NCBI GenBank assembly: GCA_902762615.1
Contig: CACWOX010000008.1
Location: 21,223 to 85,222, forward strand
Direction: 5' to 3'
DNA from: an uncultured Ruminococcus sp.
GTDB taxonomy: Bacteria; Bacillota; Clostridia; Oscillospirales; Acutalibacteraceae
DNA: 64,000 nt
Of this stretch, positions 43,823 through 52,081 are shown piece after piece. A program made the translations under genes and the position numbers. The notes beneath the pieces are model-generated. The model worked only from the letters and a program-made list of their open reading frames with translations. It ran no database searches and was not told the DNA's origin. Positions within the stretch are counted from its first letter, which is position 1; the number at the start of each line of letters is the position of its first letter.

Positions 43823-43921
43823 AAAAAAATCTTCCTTCCGTAATCGGTATCTGTTACCGCAATTTTAAAAATATTACATTATGCCAAAGCATATTGATAG
43901 TGAAATAATGAAGAATATCCA

Positions 43922-44884
43922 TCAGTCAATAAATACGTCTTCCTCTTCCTCCTGGTCTATCATTCCTTCGGGGATAATATCGTCGGTGATGATGTCGGGG
44001 TGAAGGATCTTTGCCATTCGCCACGCGCCTTTGAGAACCCCCTGATACTGGTCGTCAAAAACCGTCATATCCATAGCATAGACGCGGAAATTATCCAAGG
44101 CGGGAATACCCACAAGGCTGCTTTTAGCGCGGAGACGCATTTCCACGCCGGGAGGACAGATAATCACATCGGGATCGCTGCGCATGAGGTCGGAAAGGGT
44201 ATATTCCCCCTGCATCGAGTCCTTTGCCACATTGAAGCCGCCCACAAGCTCCAGTATTGCCGAGATAAGCGTATCGCCCGTGGCAAAAGTGTTGAGATCA
44301 CTTGAAACGATGACACATGTATTCCATGCATCCTCACTTTCAACCAGGCGGGATATATCGTCAAGCTGTGAAAAGATATCGCTTGCAATGCCGCAGCCTT
44401 TGTTGTAACCCGTGTTGCCGCCCTTGAAGCATGCCCCCAGCGCACCGTACATTTCCACCATCGATGCCCTTCCGGTTGCTCTTGGAATCACCACAACAGG
44501 AATTTCTTTTGCCTGTATGTCCTCCAGTGATTTTTTTGCCATTGTGTCGTCGGCAATGACCAGATCGACTTTGTTTCCCACAAGCAGGTCGACCGAAGGG
44601 TTATCCGGCGTACCGCAGGGCTTGAGGTCTTCGGCTTCCTTGTAATCGCAGTTGGCGGTGCGTCCGAACATCTGATTCTGATATCCCATTGCATATATTA
44701 TGCCGATCAGTGTGCTGGAATAACAGACAACCTTTGACGGCGAACCGACAAATTTAACGCCGCCTACTTCCACAGGGTAATTCGGCGTGTTGTCCACTTC
44801 CTCATCATCTCCGCATCCGCTCAGCGAGAACATCGAGAAGATCATAAGAATGGCGGTAAACAGCGCCGTCGCTTTCTTTTTCAA
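43922..44884 (-). CDS. Orphan periplasmic-binding lipoprotein (iron-siderophore/cobalamin type fold)
   Basis: 320 residues; TTG start 9 bases after GGGAGGTG. Lipobox FSLSGCGDD. The core follows the class III binding-protein plan (FepB/BtuF): SPSKVVCYSSTLIGIIYAMG, PSVDLLVGNKVDLVIADD, IPVVVIPRATG, then DLMRSDPDVIICPPG. No permease or ATPase lies nearby, so it may serve a distant transporter or act as a sensor. It follows the ctpA-like gene by 24 bases and is probably cotranscribed. Ligand unknown. Confidence 0.82.
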   Translation of the reverse strand: MKKKATALFTAILMIFSMFSLSGCGDDEEVDNTPNYPVEVGGVKFVGSPSKVVCYSSTLIGIIYAMGYQNQMFGRTANCDYKEAEDLKPCGTPDNPSVDLLVGNKVDLVIADDTMAKKSLEDIQAKEIPVVVIPRATGRASMVEMYGALGACFKGGNTGYNKGCGIASDIFSQLDDISRLVESEDAWNTCVIVSSDLNTFATGDTLISAILELVGGFNVAKDSMQGEYTLSDLMRSDPDVIICPPGVEMRLRAKSSLVGIPALDNFRVYAMDMTVFDDQYQGVLKGAWRMAKILHPDIITDDIIPEGMIDQEEEEDVFID

Positions 44885-44908
44885 TTATCAGGCACCTCCC
44901 GAGGGTAC

Positions 44909-46204
44909 TCAGCCTTTCTTTGCATTCGTTGTTGCCTTTTCTGTCTTTTTGGCGGCGGCTGTTGTCGAGTCTGTCGGTGTAACCTCCTCCTGCGCCTGCG
45001 CTTCCTTGCGTGCCGCTATAGTCGCATTGATTCGGTCAAGCGCAGTCTGGAGCTGCGGGTCGCTTTCATCCGACAGCAGGTAACGGTTCGTTTTCTGATA
45101 GGTGGTAAGACCGACTTCAAACTGAGGCACCACCCTGCCTTCGGATATCATTTCGCCCAGATCATCCGACCACCTGCCTGTGGTTATCCTGACGGCGCAG
45201 CCGTTGCTCAGCTGAAAAAGCTCCTGCACTGTATCGTGTCCTGCCGTCTTGGTACCGATGCTCTCGGCAGAACCGTAATTCATCATGACGGCGGCAAAAA
45301 GCTCCGCCGCACCGTCTGTGCCTTCATTGATAAGCACCTCCATGGGCAGGTCAATGAATTGCGTATCGGAGGTATATTTAATCGAGGAATTGCCATCCTT
45401 GCCGGTGACGCTCATGAGCTTGCCGGCAGGAAGCAGTGTGTCAAGTATCTCGCAGGCATACTGATAATTGTTGCCGCCGTTGTCGCGCAGGTCAATTATC
45501 AGTCCGGTGACATTCTGATTGCGAAGCTTGTTGAGGGCGCTGTTGAACTGCTCCGGCGTCTTGGCGTTGAATTCGTAAATTTTGATTACCCCTATGCTTT
45601 CGCCCGTAATGCGATGGGATACCGATTTGGTTTCAAATTTGGAACGGGTCAGCTCATACGCCGATTTTTTTCCGCTGCGGCTGGTCACTACCGACACTTT
45701 GGGCGAAGCTTCGCCGATCAGCGATATTGCCTTGTCGTAGCCGACGGTGAGCACGTCCTTGCCCTCGACGGTAACGATTGTGTCGCCCGCCTTGATTCCA
45801 GCCTTGTCTGCCGGAGATCCTTTGTAAACCACATTCACCAGAATATAGCCCTCGGTGGAACGGTCGACATCCATTCCCAGACCGAAAGTGTAGCCTAAGC
45901 TCTCGTTGACCGCCAGCTGATATTCGTCAGCCGAAAGATAGGCGCTGTAGGCATCGTCAAGACCAAGCACATAGCCCTGCGATATATTTCTCTGCAAATA
46001 ATTCTCCGATATATCCCCGCAATAATTCTGTCTTACGGTCATATCTATCTCGGACAGCACCTCATACATATTCTGGCGCTCTGTCACCGAGCTCATTCGG
46101 CTGTCGAATACCCGTATGGCTGCGGTGTATGTAATGACAACGGCAAACGCGGCGACTATGGCAGCTATGGATACTGCCATACCAAGGGAGATTTTTTTGT
46201 TCAT
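44909..46204 (-). CDS. CtpA-like S41 family protein lacking catalytic Ser and Lys (pseudoprotease)
   Basis: 431 residues from the ATG at 46204 (AGAGGTG, 9 bases). N-terminal membrane anchor (about 8-30), a helical region, PDZ domain (about 108-180, GSPADKAGIKAGDTIVTVEG), then the S41 core with LIIDLRDNGG (235-244). In active C-terminal processing proteases the nucleophile lies in G-[ST]-A-S-A-S-E and the Lys 25 residues later in T-[FY]-G-K-G. Here these read EGTDGAAELFAA and KTAGHDTVQ: Ser is Gly 298 and Lys is His 323. It follows the M23 hydrolase gene, a common place for active CtpA. Confidence 0.85.
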   Translation of the reverse strand: MNKKISLGMAVSIAAIVAAFAVVITYTAAIRVFDSRMSSVTERQNMYEVLSEIDMTVRQNYCGDISENYLQRNISQGYVLGLDDAYSAYLSADEYQLAVNESLGYTFGLGMDVDRSTEGYILVNVVYKGSPADKAGIKAGDTIVTVEGKDVLTVGYDKAISLIGEASPKVSVVTSRSGKKSAYELTRSKFETKSVSHRITGESIGVIKIYEFNAKTPEQFNSALNKLRNQNVTGLIIDLRDNGGNNYQYACEILDTLLPAGKLMSVTGKDGNSSIKYTSDTQFIDLPMEVLINEGTDGAAELFAAVMMNYGSAESIGTKTAGHDTVQELFQLSNGCAVRITTGRWSDDLGEMISEGRVVPQFEVGLTTYQKTNRYLLSDESDPQLQTALDRINATIAARKEAQAQEEVTPTDSTTAAAKKTEKATTNAKKG

Positions 46205-46374
46205 CTGAAAAAGCACCTCTTTCACGGTCGATCACGAATCACGCCCTGTATTCTATCACACGACAGACTTCTTCTATAATCATACCACATACCGCGCGGA
46301 TAATAAACACCTTTTTTATAAATATTTTTATTTTTTTGCATAGAAGCAAGAGGCTGTCAGTTAGCTGACACAAC

Positions 46375-46420
46375 AAAAAATCCGCCCGCAGACCTTTCAG
46401 AATGGCTGCGGGCGGATTTT
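46375..46420 (-). terminator. Terminator after the M23 hydrolase gene
   Basis: Minus strand: AATCCGCCCGCAG / CTGCGGGCGGATT stem with a T6 tail. It ends the ftsEX-M23 transcript, so the ctpA-like gene needs readthrough or its own promoter; I found none that is convincing in the 170 bases before its start. Confidence 0.92.
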
Positions 46421-46426
46421 GTGAAA

Positions 46427-47653
46427 TTATAAGTAGTTGATGGGGTTGACGGCTGTGCCGTTAATGCGTATCTCAAAGTGGAGATGCGGACCGGTGGAAC
46501 GTCCGGTGGAACCGACCAAGCCAATCTGCTGTCCCTTGGTGACCGATTGTCCGACGCTCACTCCGCGCTTGCTCATATGACCGTAAACGGTCATCTTTCC
46601 TCCGCCGTGGTCGAGAATGACATAATTTCCGTAGCCGCCGGCATTGTAAGCGCTGGTAACCACCTTGCCGCCGTTGGAAGCGACTATCTTGGCGCCGGAA
46701 GGAGCGCCGATGTCAATACCCTTATGGTAGCTGCTCACCCTTTTGCCGTTGAGGGTATAGGTGCGCGGACCGTAGGGAGACGTGATGCGCTTGTAGCCGG
46801 GAGTCGGCCAGCCGAAAGAACCGCCGTAGTACTCCGTGTTTTGGGAATTGGATGTATTTTTGCTGATGAGCGCGTCAAGAGCCGCTCTTGCCTTTGCCAT
46901 TTCAAGGTCGTTCTCCGCCTGCTTCTTTTTGTAAGCCGCTTCGTCAGCCTTGATCTGCTTCATCAGAGCTTCGGCTTCCTTCTGCTGCGCGTCAAGCTCG
47001 GTCTTTTTCTTGGCAAGCTCCGCCTTTTGGGCGTCAATTTCTTTCTTGTGAGCCTCTACCTGTGCCTTTTTATCCTGATAACCCTGCTTGTCGTTGACCA
47101 GCTCATCAATCAGTCCCTGGTCATACTTAGCCATCGTCTCAAGATAAACGGTGTTGGAGATGAATTCTTCCATTCCGCTGGAACAGAGAATGACTTCCAG
47201 ACCGCCTGTCATATCGCCGGAAATGTAAATCGCTCTCATGCGCTCCTTGAATTTTTCCTTGCTGTTTTCAATTTCCTGATCCTTTGCGGCAATTTCGTCC
47301 TCGATTTCTTTGATCTCGGCGTTTGCAGAAGCGATCTGATTGTTAACAGTGGTGATCTGCGTCTGAAGATTTTCCACCAGCTCGTTGACAAGGTCAAGCT
47401 GATCCTGTGCCGCAGCCTTGCTCTTTTTGAGACTGCTGAGCTTGCTGGCGATGTTCTTTGCCTGACTTTCCAGCTGAGTCTGCTTCTTCTGAAGCTCCGC
47501 CTTCGTTGCAGCCGAAGCGGTCAAGCCCACCTGCGTATCCGCCGGGGCAAATTCAACAGCCAGAGCCATTGCCGACAGGAGCATGATAACACATGCTATT
47601 ACTTTTGCAAATGAAATATTTCTTACTTTCTGAATTGCGGTTGAATCATTCAT
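46427..47653 (-). CDS. M23 family murein hydrolase with coiled coil (EnvC-like, FtsEX partner)
   Basis: 408 residues from the ATG at 47653, seven bases after GGAGGT and overlapping the ftsX stop (ATGAATGA). One N-terminal membrane/signal segment, two long coiled-coil stretches (about 45-130 and 175-265), then a LytM domain: ITSPYGPR, SYHKGIDIGAPSG (zinc His and Asp), VYGHMSKRGV, STGPHLHFEI (His-x-His). All zinc ligands are present. Encoded right after FtsEX, it is likely the cell-wall hydrolase activated by that complex at division or sporulation septa. Confidence 0.92.
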   Translation of the reverse strand: MNDSTAIQKVRNISFAKVIACVIMLLSAMALAVEFAPADTQVGLTASAATKAELQKKQTQLESQAKNIASKLSSLKKSKAAAQDQLDLVNELVENLQTQITTVNNQIASANAEIKEIEDEIAAKDQEIENSKEKFKERMRAIYISGDMTGGLEVILCSSGMEEFISNTVYLETMAKYDQGLIDELVNDKQGYQDKKAQVEAHKKEIDAQKAELAKKKTELDAQQKEAEALMKQIKADEAAYKKKQAENDLEMAKARAALDALISKNTSNSQNTEYYGGSFGWPTPGYKRITSPYGPRTYTLNGKRVSSYHKGIDIGAPSGAKIVASNGGKVVTSAYNAGGYGNYVILDHGGGKMTVYGHMSKRGVSVGQSVTKGQQIGLVGSTGRSTGPHLHFEIRINGTAVNPINYL

Positions 47654-48569
47654 CGTTGAGACCTCCGTCATTTCTAAGATATTTCCTGATGGAAACCAGA
47701 CTGCCTATAGCGCCGGAAAGCACGCCGCTGCCGATAAAGGCAAGCAGCAGATTAAACAGCATGGATGTGTAGGGCAGCACGCCGGTAGCAAGAACATCGG
47801 TAATCGACGACGCTGCCGCGGAATAAATATAAGATACAAGTCCGAAGGAAATCAGTCCTGCGACAAGTCCTATAACTATGCCCTCCACAAGAAACGGCAT
47901 TCGTATGAACCAGTCGGTAGCGCCAACCGACTTCATGATGGATATTTCCAGCTTTCGCACGTACATGGTGAGCTTGATGGTGTTGGTTATGATAAACAGC
48001 GAAACCACCAGCAGCAGTCCGACGATCCACGCGCCGACCACGGTTACCGTCTGATTGATGCCCATGAGCTTTTCGGCATATTCGCGGTTATCCCTGACGG
48101 TATAGACCTCCGGCAGATTTTTGAGCTGCTGCACCGTCGTTTCGTAACGGGTAGGATCCTTGAAGCCCACCTTGAAAGCGTCCGGAAGGATATTGGCGGT
48201 GTCACCGAGCGTGTCCATTATTTTGAGCTTTTCATCGAACCTGTCCATCAAAGAAGAGAAACCCTTTTCCTTAGGAACAAATTCAATGTTGTCAGGGTCG
48301 ACATTGTCCACCGTAAGTATCTTCTTCTGCACATCGGCAACGGTCATTGTCGTATCGCTGCCGCTGACAGTGTCATTGAGGAACACCATGACCACGTTTT
48401 TATCCTCAAAAAGCTCCATTATGTGGGTAATGTTGACCGATACCAGCACAGCGCTACCCATCAGCACAAGGCAGCACACCAGCACGCCGACAGAAGCAAA
48501 TGTCATCAGACGGTTTGCCCATGCATTGCGCAGACCCTCGCGGACAAGGTACTTGAAATTATTAAACAT
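47646..48569 (-). CDS. ftsX: Cell division protein FtsX
   Basis: 307 residues from the ATG at 48569; the longer open frame upstream lies inside ftsE and is not used. FNNFKYLVREGLRNAWANRL is a typical FtsX start; then one membrane helix, an extracellular domain (about 50-165) and three more helices, with KLEISIMKSVGATDWFIRMP before the last two. FtsX transmits ATP hydrolysis by FtsE to an extracellular wall hydrolase. It overlaps ftsE by 8 bases. Confidence 0.94.
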   Translation of the reverse strand: MFNNFKYLVREGLRNAWANRLMTFASVGVLVCCLVLMGSAVLVSVNITHIMELFEDKNVVMVFLNDTVSGSDTTMTVADVQKKILTVDNVDPDNIEFVPKEKGFSSLMDRFDEKLKIMDTLGDTANILPDAFKVGFKDPTRYETTVQQLKNLPEVYTVRDNREYAEKLMGINQTVTVVGAWIVGLLLVVSLFIITNTIKLTMYVRKLEISIMKSVGATDWFIRMPFLVEGIVIGLVAGLISFGLVSYIYSAAASSITDVLATGVLPYTSMLFNLLLAFIGSGVLSGAIGSLVSIRKYLRNDGGLNDE

Positions 48570-49248
48570 AATAATCGACCTCCGGTCCGCTGTCAGCCAC
48601 AAGCTCGCCGTTCTGTATCTCAACGATGCGGCGGCGGAACTTCCTGACAAGGGCGTGCTCATGGGTGACCATGAGAATGGTCGTGCCGTTGTTGCGGTTG
48701 ATCTGATTGAGCATATCGACAATCTCAAAGCTCATTCTCGGGTCGACGTTTCCGGTTGGCTCGTCCGCTATGATGAGCGCCGGATTATTGATAAGCGCAC
48801 GTGCCAATCCCACGCGCTGCTGCTCGCCGCCCGAAAGCTCATTCGGGTAGCACTTGGCTTTGTCGCCGAGTCCGACGTGACTCAGCACATACGGCACCTT
48901 CTTGCGTATAGCCTTGGTGCTGGCTCCGGTAACGCGCATGGCGAAAGCCACATTGTCAAACACCGTCATCTTGGGAATCAGGCGGAAGTCCTGAAACACC
49001 ATGCCCAGCGTGCGTCTGTAATAGGGAATATCCCTGTGGCGCAGGGTGGAAAGACGGGTGTTGTTGACGATTACCTCGCCGCTGTTAGGCGTTTCCTCAC
49101 GCATGAGTATCTTGAGCAGGGTGGATTTACCAGCGCCCGAAGAACCCACTATGAACACAAATTCGCCCTCGTTGACTCTCAGATTGAGGTCACGCAGCGC
49201 CTTGGTGCCGTTGTCATAGGTTTTGTAAACATTGCGGAATTCTATCAA
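48562..49248 (-). CDS. ftsE: Cell division ATP-binding protein FtsE
   Basis: 228 residues from a TTG at 49248, matching the usual FtsE start M-I-E-F-x-N-V and the usual length; the open frame continues 14 codons upstream without sense. AAGGAG lies 13 bases ahead, rather far. Walker A GSSGAGKST, Q-loop MVFQDFRLIP, signature LSGGEQQRVGLAR, Walker B ALIIADEPTGNVD, H-loop VTHEHALV. Works with FtsX at the membrane. Confidence 0.94.
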   Translation of the reverse strand: MIEFRNVYKTYDNGTKALRDLNLRVNEGEFVFIVGSSGAGKSTLLKILMREETPNSGEVIVNNTRLSTLRHRDIPYYRRTLGMVFQDFRLIPKMTVFDNVAFAMRVTGASTKAIRKKVPYVLSHVGLGDKAKCYPNELSGGEQQRVGLARALINNPALIIADEPTGNVDPRMSFEIVDMLNQINRNNGTTILMVTHEHALVRKFRRRIVEIQNGELVADSGPEVDYYV

Positions 49249-49355
49249 TCTGACTTGTTCACTCCTTAAATCACATGCATATGAAATCACAAAAGTGCCT
49301 CATAAGCGCACAAAAGCAAGTCGGCAGAAGCTCTTCCACCAACATTGTCATATAA

Positions 49356-49399
49356 ATTATACCGCATTCACCGCTGTCAAGTGTTACATAAATGTAACA
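49356..49399 (-). promoter_or_regulatory. Putative ftsEX promoter region with an 18-bp palindrome
   Basis: On the minus strand TATAAT (49356-49361) lies 13 bases from a TTGACA (49375-49380), too close for a normal pair, so the exact -35 is uncertain. Next to it, TGTTACATAAATGTAACA (49382-49399) is a palindrome with 8-bp arms, positioned as an operator or activator site. The rest of the 400-base gap up to map shows nothing else clear. Confidence 0.45.
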
Positions 49400-49647
49400 A
49401 TTATGTATAAATCCCGGAATTTATAGTATTGCAGCATGTTGACAGCGCCCAAATTTCTCAAAGATTATACATGAATACTATTCAAAATTTTTTCTTCATA
49501 CTTAATTATATAACATACTTTTTATAAAATTGCAATATTTTTAAAACTTTTAATGAACAATGAATTTGCAGGGCTTTTATTTTCTCCCGTATTATGGTAG
49601 AATGATCGGTAAAAGAATGCTTATTGAATGAATCAGGAGTGATTGAA

Positions 49648-50520
49648 ATGAACTTACCAGGAAGAAACGACCCCTGCTGGTGCGGCAGCGGAGCCAAATA
49701 CAAAAAATGCCACATGGATTTTGACCGCAGACTGCATGAGTTTGAGCTTGCCGGAGCCGAGGTGCCGCCTCATTCCCTGCTCAAAACCCCCGAGCAGCTG
49801 CAGGGCATCCGTGAAAGCGCCAAGATCAACATTGCCGTGCTGGATTATGTGGCGGAGCATATCCGCGCAGGTATTACCACTGAGGATATAGACAAATGGG
49901 TCTACGAGCAGACGGTGCTTCGCGGCGGAATTCCCGCGCCGCTCAATTACGAGGGCTATCCCAAGAGCGTATGCACTTCCATCGACGAGGTAGTCTGCCA
50001 CGGCATTCCTTCCCCCGACAGGGTGCTGAAGGAGGGCGACATCATCAATGTGGACTGCTCCACCGTACTGAACGGCTATTTCTCCGATTCGTCGAGAATG
50101 TTCTGCATAGGCGAGGTCTCACCCGAGAAGAAGCGTCTGGTAGAGGTGACAAAGCAGAGCCTTGAGGTCGGTCTGTCAAAAGTCAGACCCTGGGGATTCC
50201 TCGGCGACATGGGCGACGCGATCAATCAGTTTGCCATACAGAACGGCTACAGTGTGGTGCGCGACATCGGCGGTCACGGCATAGGTCTGGAATTCCATGA
50301 GGATCCGTGGGTAAGCTACGTCTCCAAACCCGGCACGGAAATGCTGATGGTTCCCGGGCTGGTCTTTACCATAGAGCCTATGATCAATATGGGTTCCTGC
50401 GAGGTCTGGCAGGACGAGGACGACGGCTGGACGATCTACACCGAAGACGGACTTCCCTCCGCACAGTGGGAAATCCAGATTGCCGTTACCGATGACGGGT
50501 ACGAGATCATTTCATACTAA
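49648..50520 (+). CDS. map: Type I methionine aminopeptidase with N-terminal SEC-C zinc motif
   Basis: 290 residues from the ATG at 49648 (AGGAG, 8 bases). The first 25 residues are a SEC-C zinc-binding motif (GRNDPCWCGSGAKYKKCH), as in some clostridial enzymes, which may help ribosome binding. The pita-bread core follows: VCTSIDEVVCHGIP, metal ligands in INVDCSTVLNGYFSDSSRMF (two Asp), GGHGIGLEFHEDP (His), FTIEPMI (Glu) and SAQWEIQIAVT (Glu). It removes the initiator methionine from nascent proteins. Stands alone on the plus strand. Confidence 0.95.
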   Translation: MNLPGRNDPCWCGSGAKYKKCHMDFDRRLHEFELAGAEVPPHSLLKTPEQLQGIRESAKINIAVLDYVAEHIRAGITTEDIDKWVYEQTVLRGGIPAPLNYEGYPKSVCTSIDEVVCHGIPSPDRVLKEGDIINVDCSTVLNGYFSDSSRMFCIGEVSPEKKRLVEVTKQSLEVGLSKVRPWGFLGDMGDAINQFAIQNGYSVVRDIGGHGIGLEFHEDPWVSYVSKPGTEMLMVPGLVFTIEPMINMGSCEVWQDEDDGWTIYTEDGLPSAQWEIQIAVTDDGYEIISY

Positions 50521-50556
50521 TGTGAAGTGTGAAATGTGAAATGTGAAATGTGAAGT
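50521..50556. repeat. 7-bp tandem repeat TGTGAAA, five copies
   Basis: tgtgaag, three times tgtgaaa, tgtgaag, starting directly after the map stop codon. The same unit is at 673-702. Confidence 0.8.
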
Positions 50557-50571
50557 TAATCTTTTTAACAC

Positions 50572-50617
50572 AAAAAGCGCTTCGGGGATTTAAAAAAATC
50601 TTCCGGAGCGCTTTTTT
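50572..50617 (+). terminator. Terminator of map
   Basis: Stem AAAAAGCGCTTCGGGGA / TCTTCCGGAGCGCTTTTTT, T-rich tail. Confidence 0.9.
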
Positions 50618-50641
50618 ATTATTTGCTGTCTGACGAAGCAA

Positions 50642-50722
50642 TTATGCTTCCTTCTTGATTTTGAAAACCAGCCTGAGAATGGGGGCGAGTGCCTTGGGGC
50701 TTCTGACTACTACGATCTTCAT
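50642..50722 (-). CDS. spoVM: Stage V sporulation protein SpoVM (26 residues)
   Basis: A 26-codon ORF, too short for usual gene calling: MKIVVVRSPKALAPILRLVF followed by KIKKEA and a stop. It matches SpoVM in length (26 in Bacillus subtilis), in the beta-like start, the helix-breaking Pro near residue 9 and the amphipathic C-terminal helix with a basic end. GGAGG lies 8 bases before the ATG. SpoVM recognises the positively curved forespore surface and anchors SpoIVA to start coat assembly. The position beyond thiN is as in B. subtilis (thiN-spoVM). This indicates a sporulation-capable lineage. Confidence 0.9.
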   Translation of the reverse strand: MKIVVVRSPKALAPILRLVFKIKKEA

Positions 50723-50760
50723 AAGTATTACCTCCGCATGTGTGATGTATCAATTTTTGC

Positions 50761-50793
50761 TTATTGCAGGGCGTTTTTTCTCCCCTGCAATAA
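50761..50793. other. Perfect 11-bp inverted repeat upstream of spoVM
   Basis: TTATTGCAGGG, 11-base spacer, CCCTGCAATAA, about 40 bases ahead of spoVM. There is no T tract in either direction, so it is probably not a terminator; it could be an operator or an RNA stem. No clear sigma-E promoter was recognised. Confidence 0.55.
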
Positions 50794-50852
50794 CATAATA
50801 CGCCGCGCTGCGGATTTGGTGACAGAGGAATTTTGGGTTGTACCTTCTTTTC

Positions 50853-51371
50853 CTAAAGCTCCTTTTCCCACCATAGGTTGCCGTCCTCACGCAGGAAGCG
50901 GAAGCCGCATCTTTTGAGCACGTTTTGTGATTTCAGATTATCCGGCAGGGTGTCGGCGAGCACCTTGGTTATGCCGAGTTTTTTGCCGAAATCCAGAAAG
51001 GCGGTCAGGGCTTCGGTCATGTAGCCGTGCCCGGTATAGGCGGGATTCATTCCATAGCCAACCTCTGTCACGCCGTCGCGCGGAACGTATTTGTAATCAA
51101 TCGAGCCGATGACGTGCCAGTTTTCCTTCAGCACCAGCAAAAATTCGGTAAAATACAGGTAATGATCCGGGTCGGAGGCGATTTCTTCTTCCAGCCGCTT
51201 CAGAAATCCGGTCAGCAGGTGATCCAGTTCCTCTCCCCGATAGACGACCCCATACGTCTCCTCAAATCTCGCAAGATCGGAATTGAAAAGCGCGAGGTTC
51301 TCCAATGTGTAAGGAAACAGTATCAGTCTTTCGGTCTCGATGGAATCTTTGTAACTGAGAGAATCTTTCAT
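50853..51371 (-). CDS. GNAT family N-acetyltransferase (RimJ/RimL-like)
   Basis: 172 residues. SIETERLILFPYTLENLALF is the usual start of RimJ/RimL-type acetyltransferases. The acetyl-CoA loop reads NPAYTGHGYMTEALTAFLDF (G-x-G-x-x-x-E), and SQNVLKRCGFRFLREDG is the C-terminal motif. It acetylates an unknown amine: protein N-terminus, small molecule or antibiotic. It lies in the group of genes inserted between thiN and spoVM. Confidence 0.88.
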   Translation of the reverse strand: MKDSLSYKDSIETERLILFPYTLENLALFNSDLARFEETYGVVYRGEELDHLLTGFLKRLEEEIASDPDHYLYFTEFLLVLKENWHVIGSIDYKYVPRDGVTEVGYGMNPAYTGHGYMTEALTAFLDFGKKLGITKVLADTLPDNLKSQNVLKRCGFRFLREDGNLWWEKEL

Positions 51372-51377
51372 AAAAGG

Positions 51378-52043
51378 TCACCCTTCCGCCATCTTTTGCA
51401 GATTTTTCCGCCACACTCTGGCAATCCAAATAATCGCCACCGTGAACAACACGATAAAATAAACCGCGATAGACAAATCGAAAAGCGTTCTTCTGCCGCT
51501 GCGGTCAAAGACGGTAATCTCACTGCCGTCCGGCGCGAATCTGACAAGCTTTGAATGGCGCAGTCTGTATTTCGTGCCGCCGACTGTTTTATCGTCTGCA
51601 CAGACTTCTTGATTCAAATACGAATCGCCAATTTCACTTCGCACTTCAATGGTATTGCCTTCACGGTCAACAACAGTCCCATAGCCGCCTCTTACGGAAT
51701 AGATAATCACATTGTCGCCTTCCCACTCGGCGGCTATACTCCCGGGGTCTAAGAAAGTATACCCGTATTGGAAGCTCCCTTCGGAAGTGTATATCTCCAC
51801 CGTTTTGATGGACATCATCCCTTCACAGCATATCAGAATATTGCCTGTATGCGCGTTCACATCAAAGCAGTCGATTATGTACCCGTCAAATTCCGATTCG
51901 GTAAGCTTGATACCGTATGAAGCAAATAACCCATAATTCATTCCGAAGTGATAGTTTACTCCAAAACGATAAGCTAAAACAATCACAAGAGGTACGATAA
52001 GCACAGCACTGACAATCCTGAATAAATATTTCATTTTCATCAT
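51378..52043 (-). CDS. Membrane protein with extracytoplasmic domain, unknown
   Basis: About 221 residues; adjacent ATG codons at 52043 and 52040 both follow AAAGGGTG, and the second has better spacing. One helix near the N-terminus (about 8-26), a soluble extracytoplasmic domain with beta-rich, repeated-looking segments (KTVEIYTSEGSFQYGYTFLD, GDNVIIYSVRGGYGTVVDRE, as in beta-propeller-type lipoproteins), then a C-terminal helix (about 185-207) and a basic end. Six bases separate it from the acetyltransferase gene. Confidence 0.7.
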   Translation of the reverse strand: MMKMKYLFRIVSAVLIVPLVIVLAYRFGVNYHFGMNYGLFASYGIKLTESEFDGYIIDCFDVNAHTGNILICCEGMMSIKTVEIYTSEGSFQYGYTFLDPGSIAAEWEGDNVIIYSVRGGYGTVVDREGNTIEVRSEIGDSYLNQEVCADDKTVGGTKYRLRHSKLVRFAPDGSEITVFDRSGRRTLFDLSIAVYFIVLFTVAIIWIARVWRKNLQKMAEG

Positions 52044-52081
52044 TGACACCCTTTATTGATACCCTTTTGATCAGATCAATT

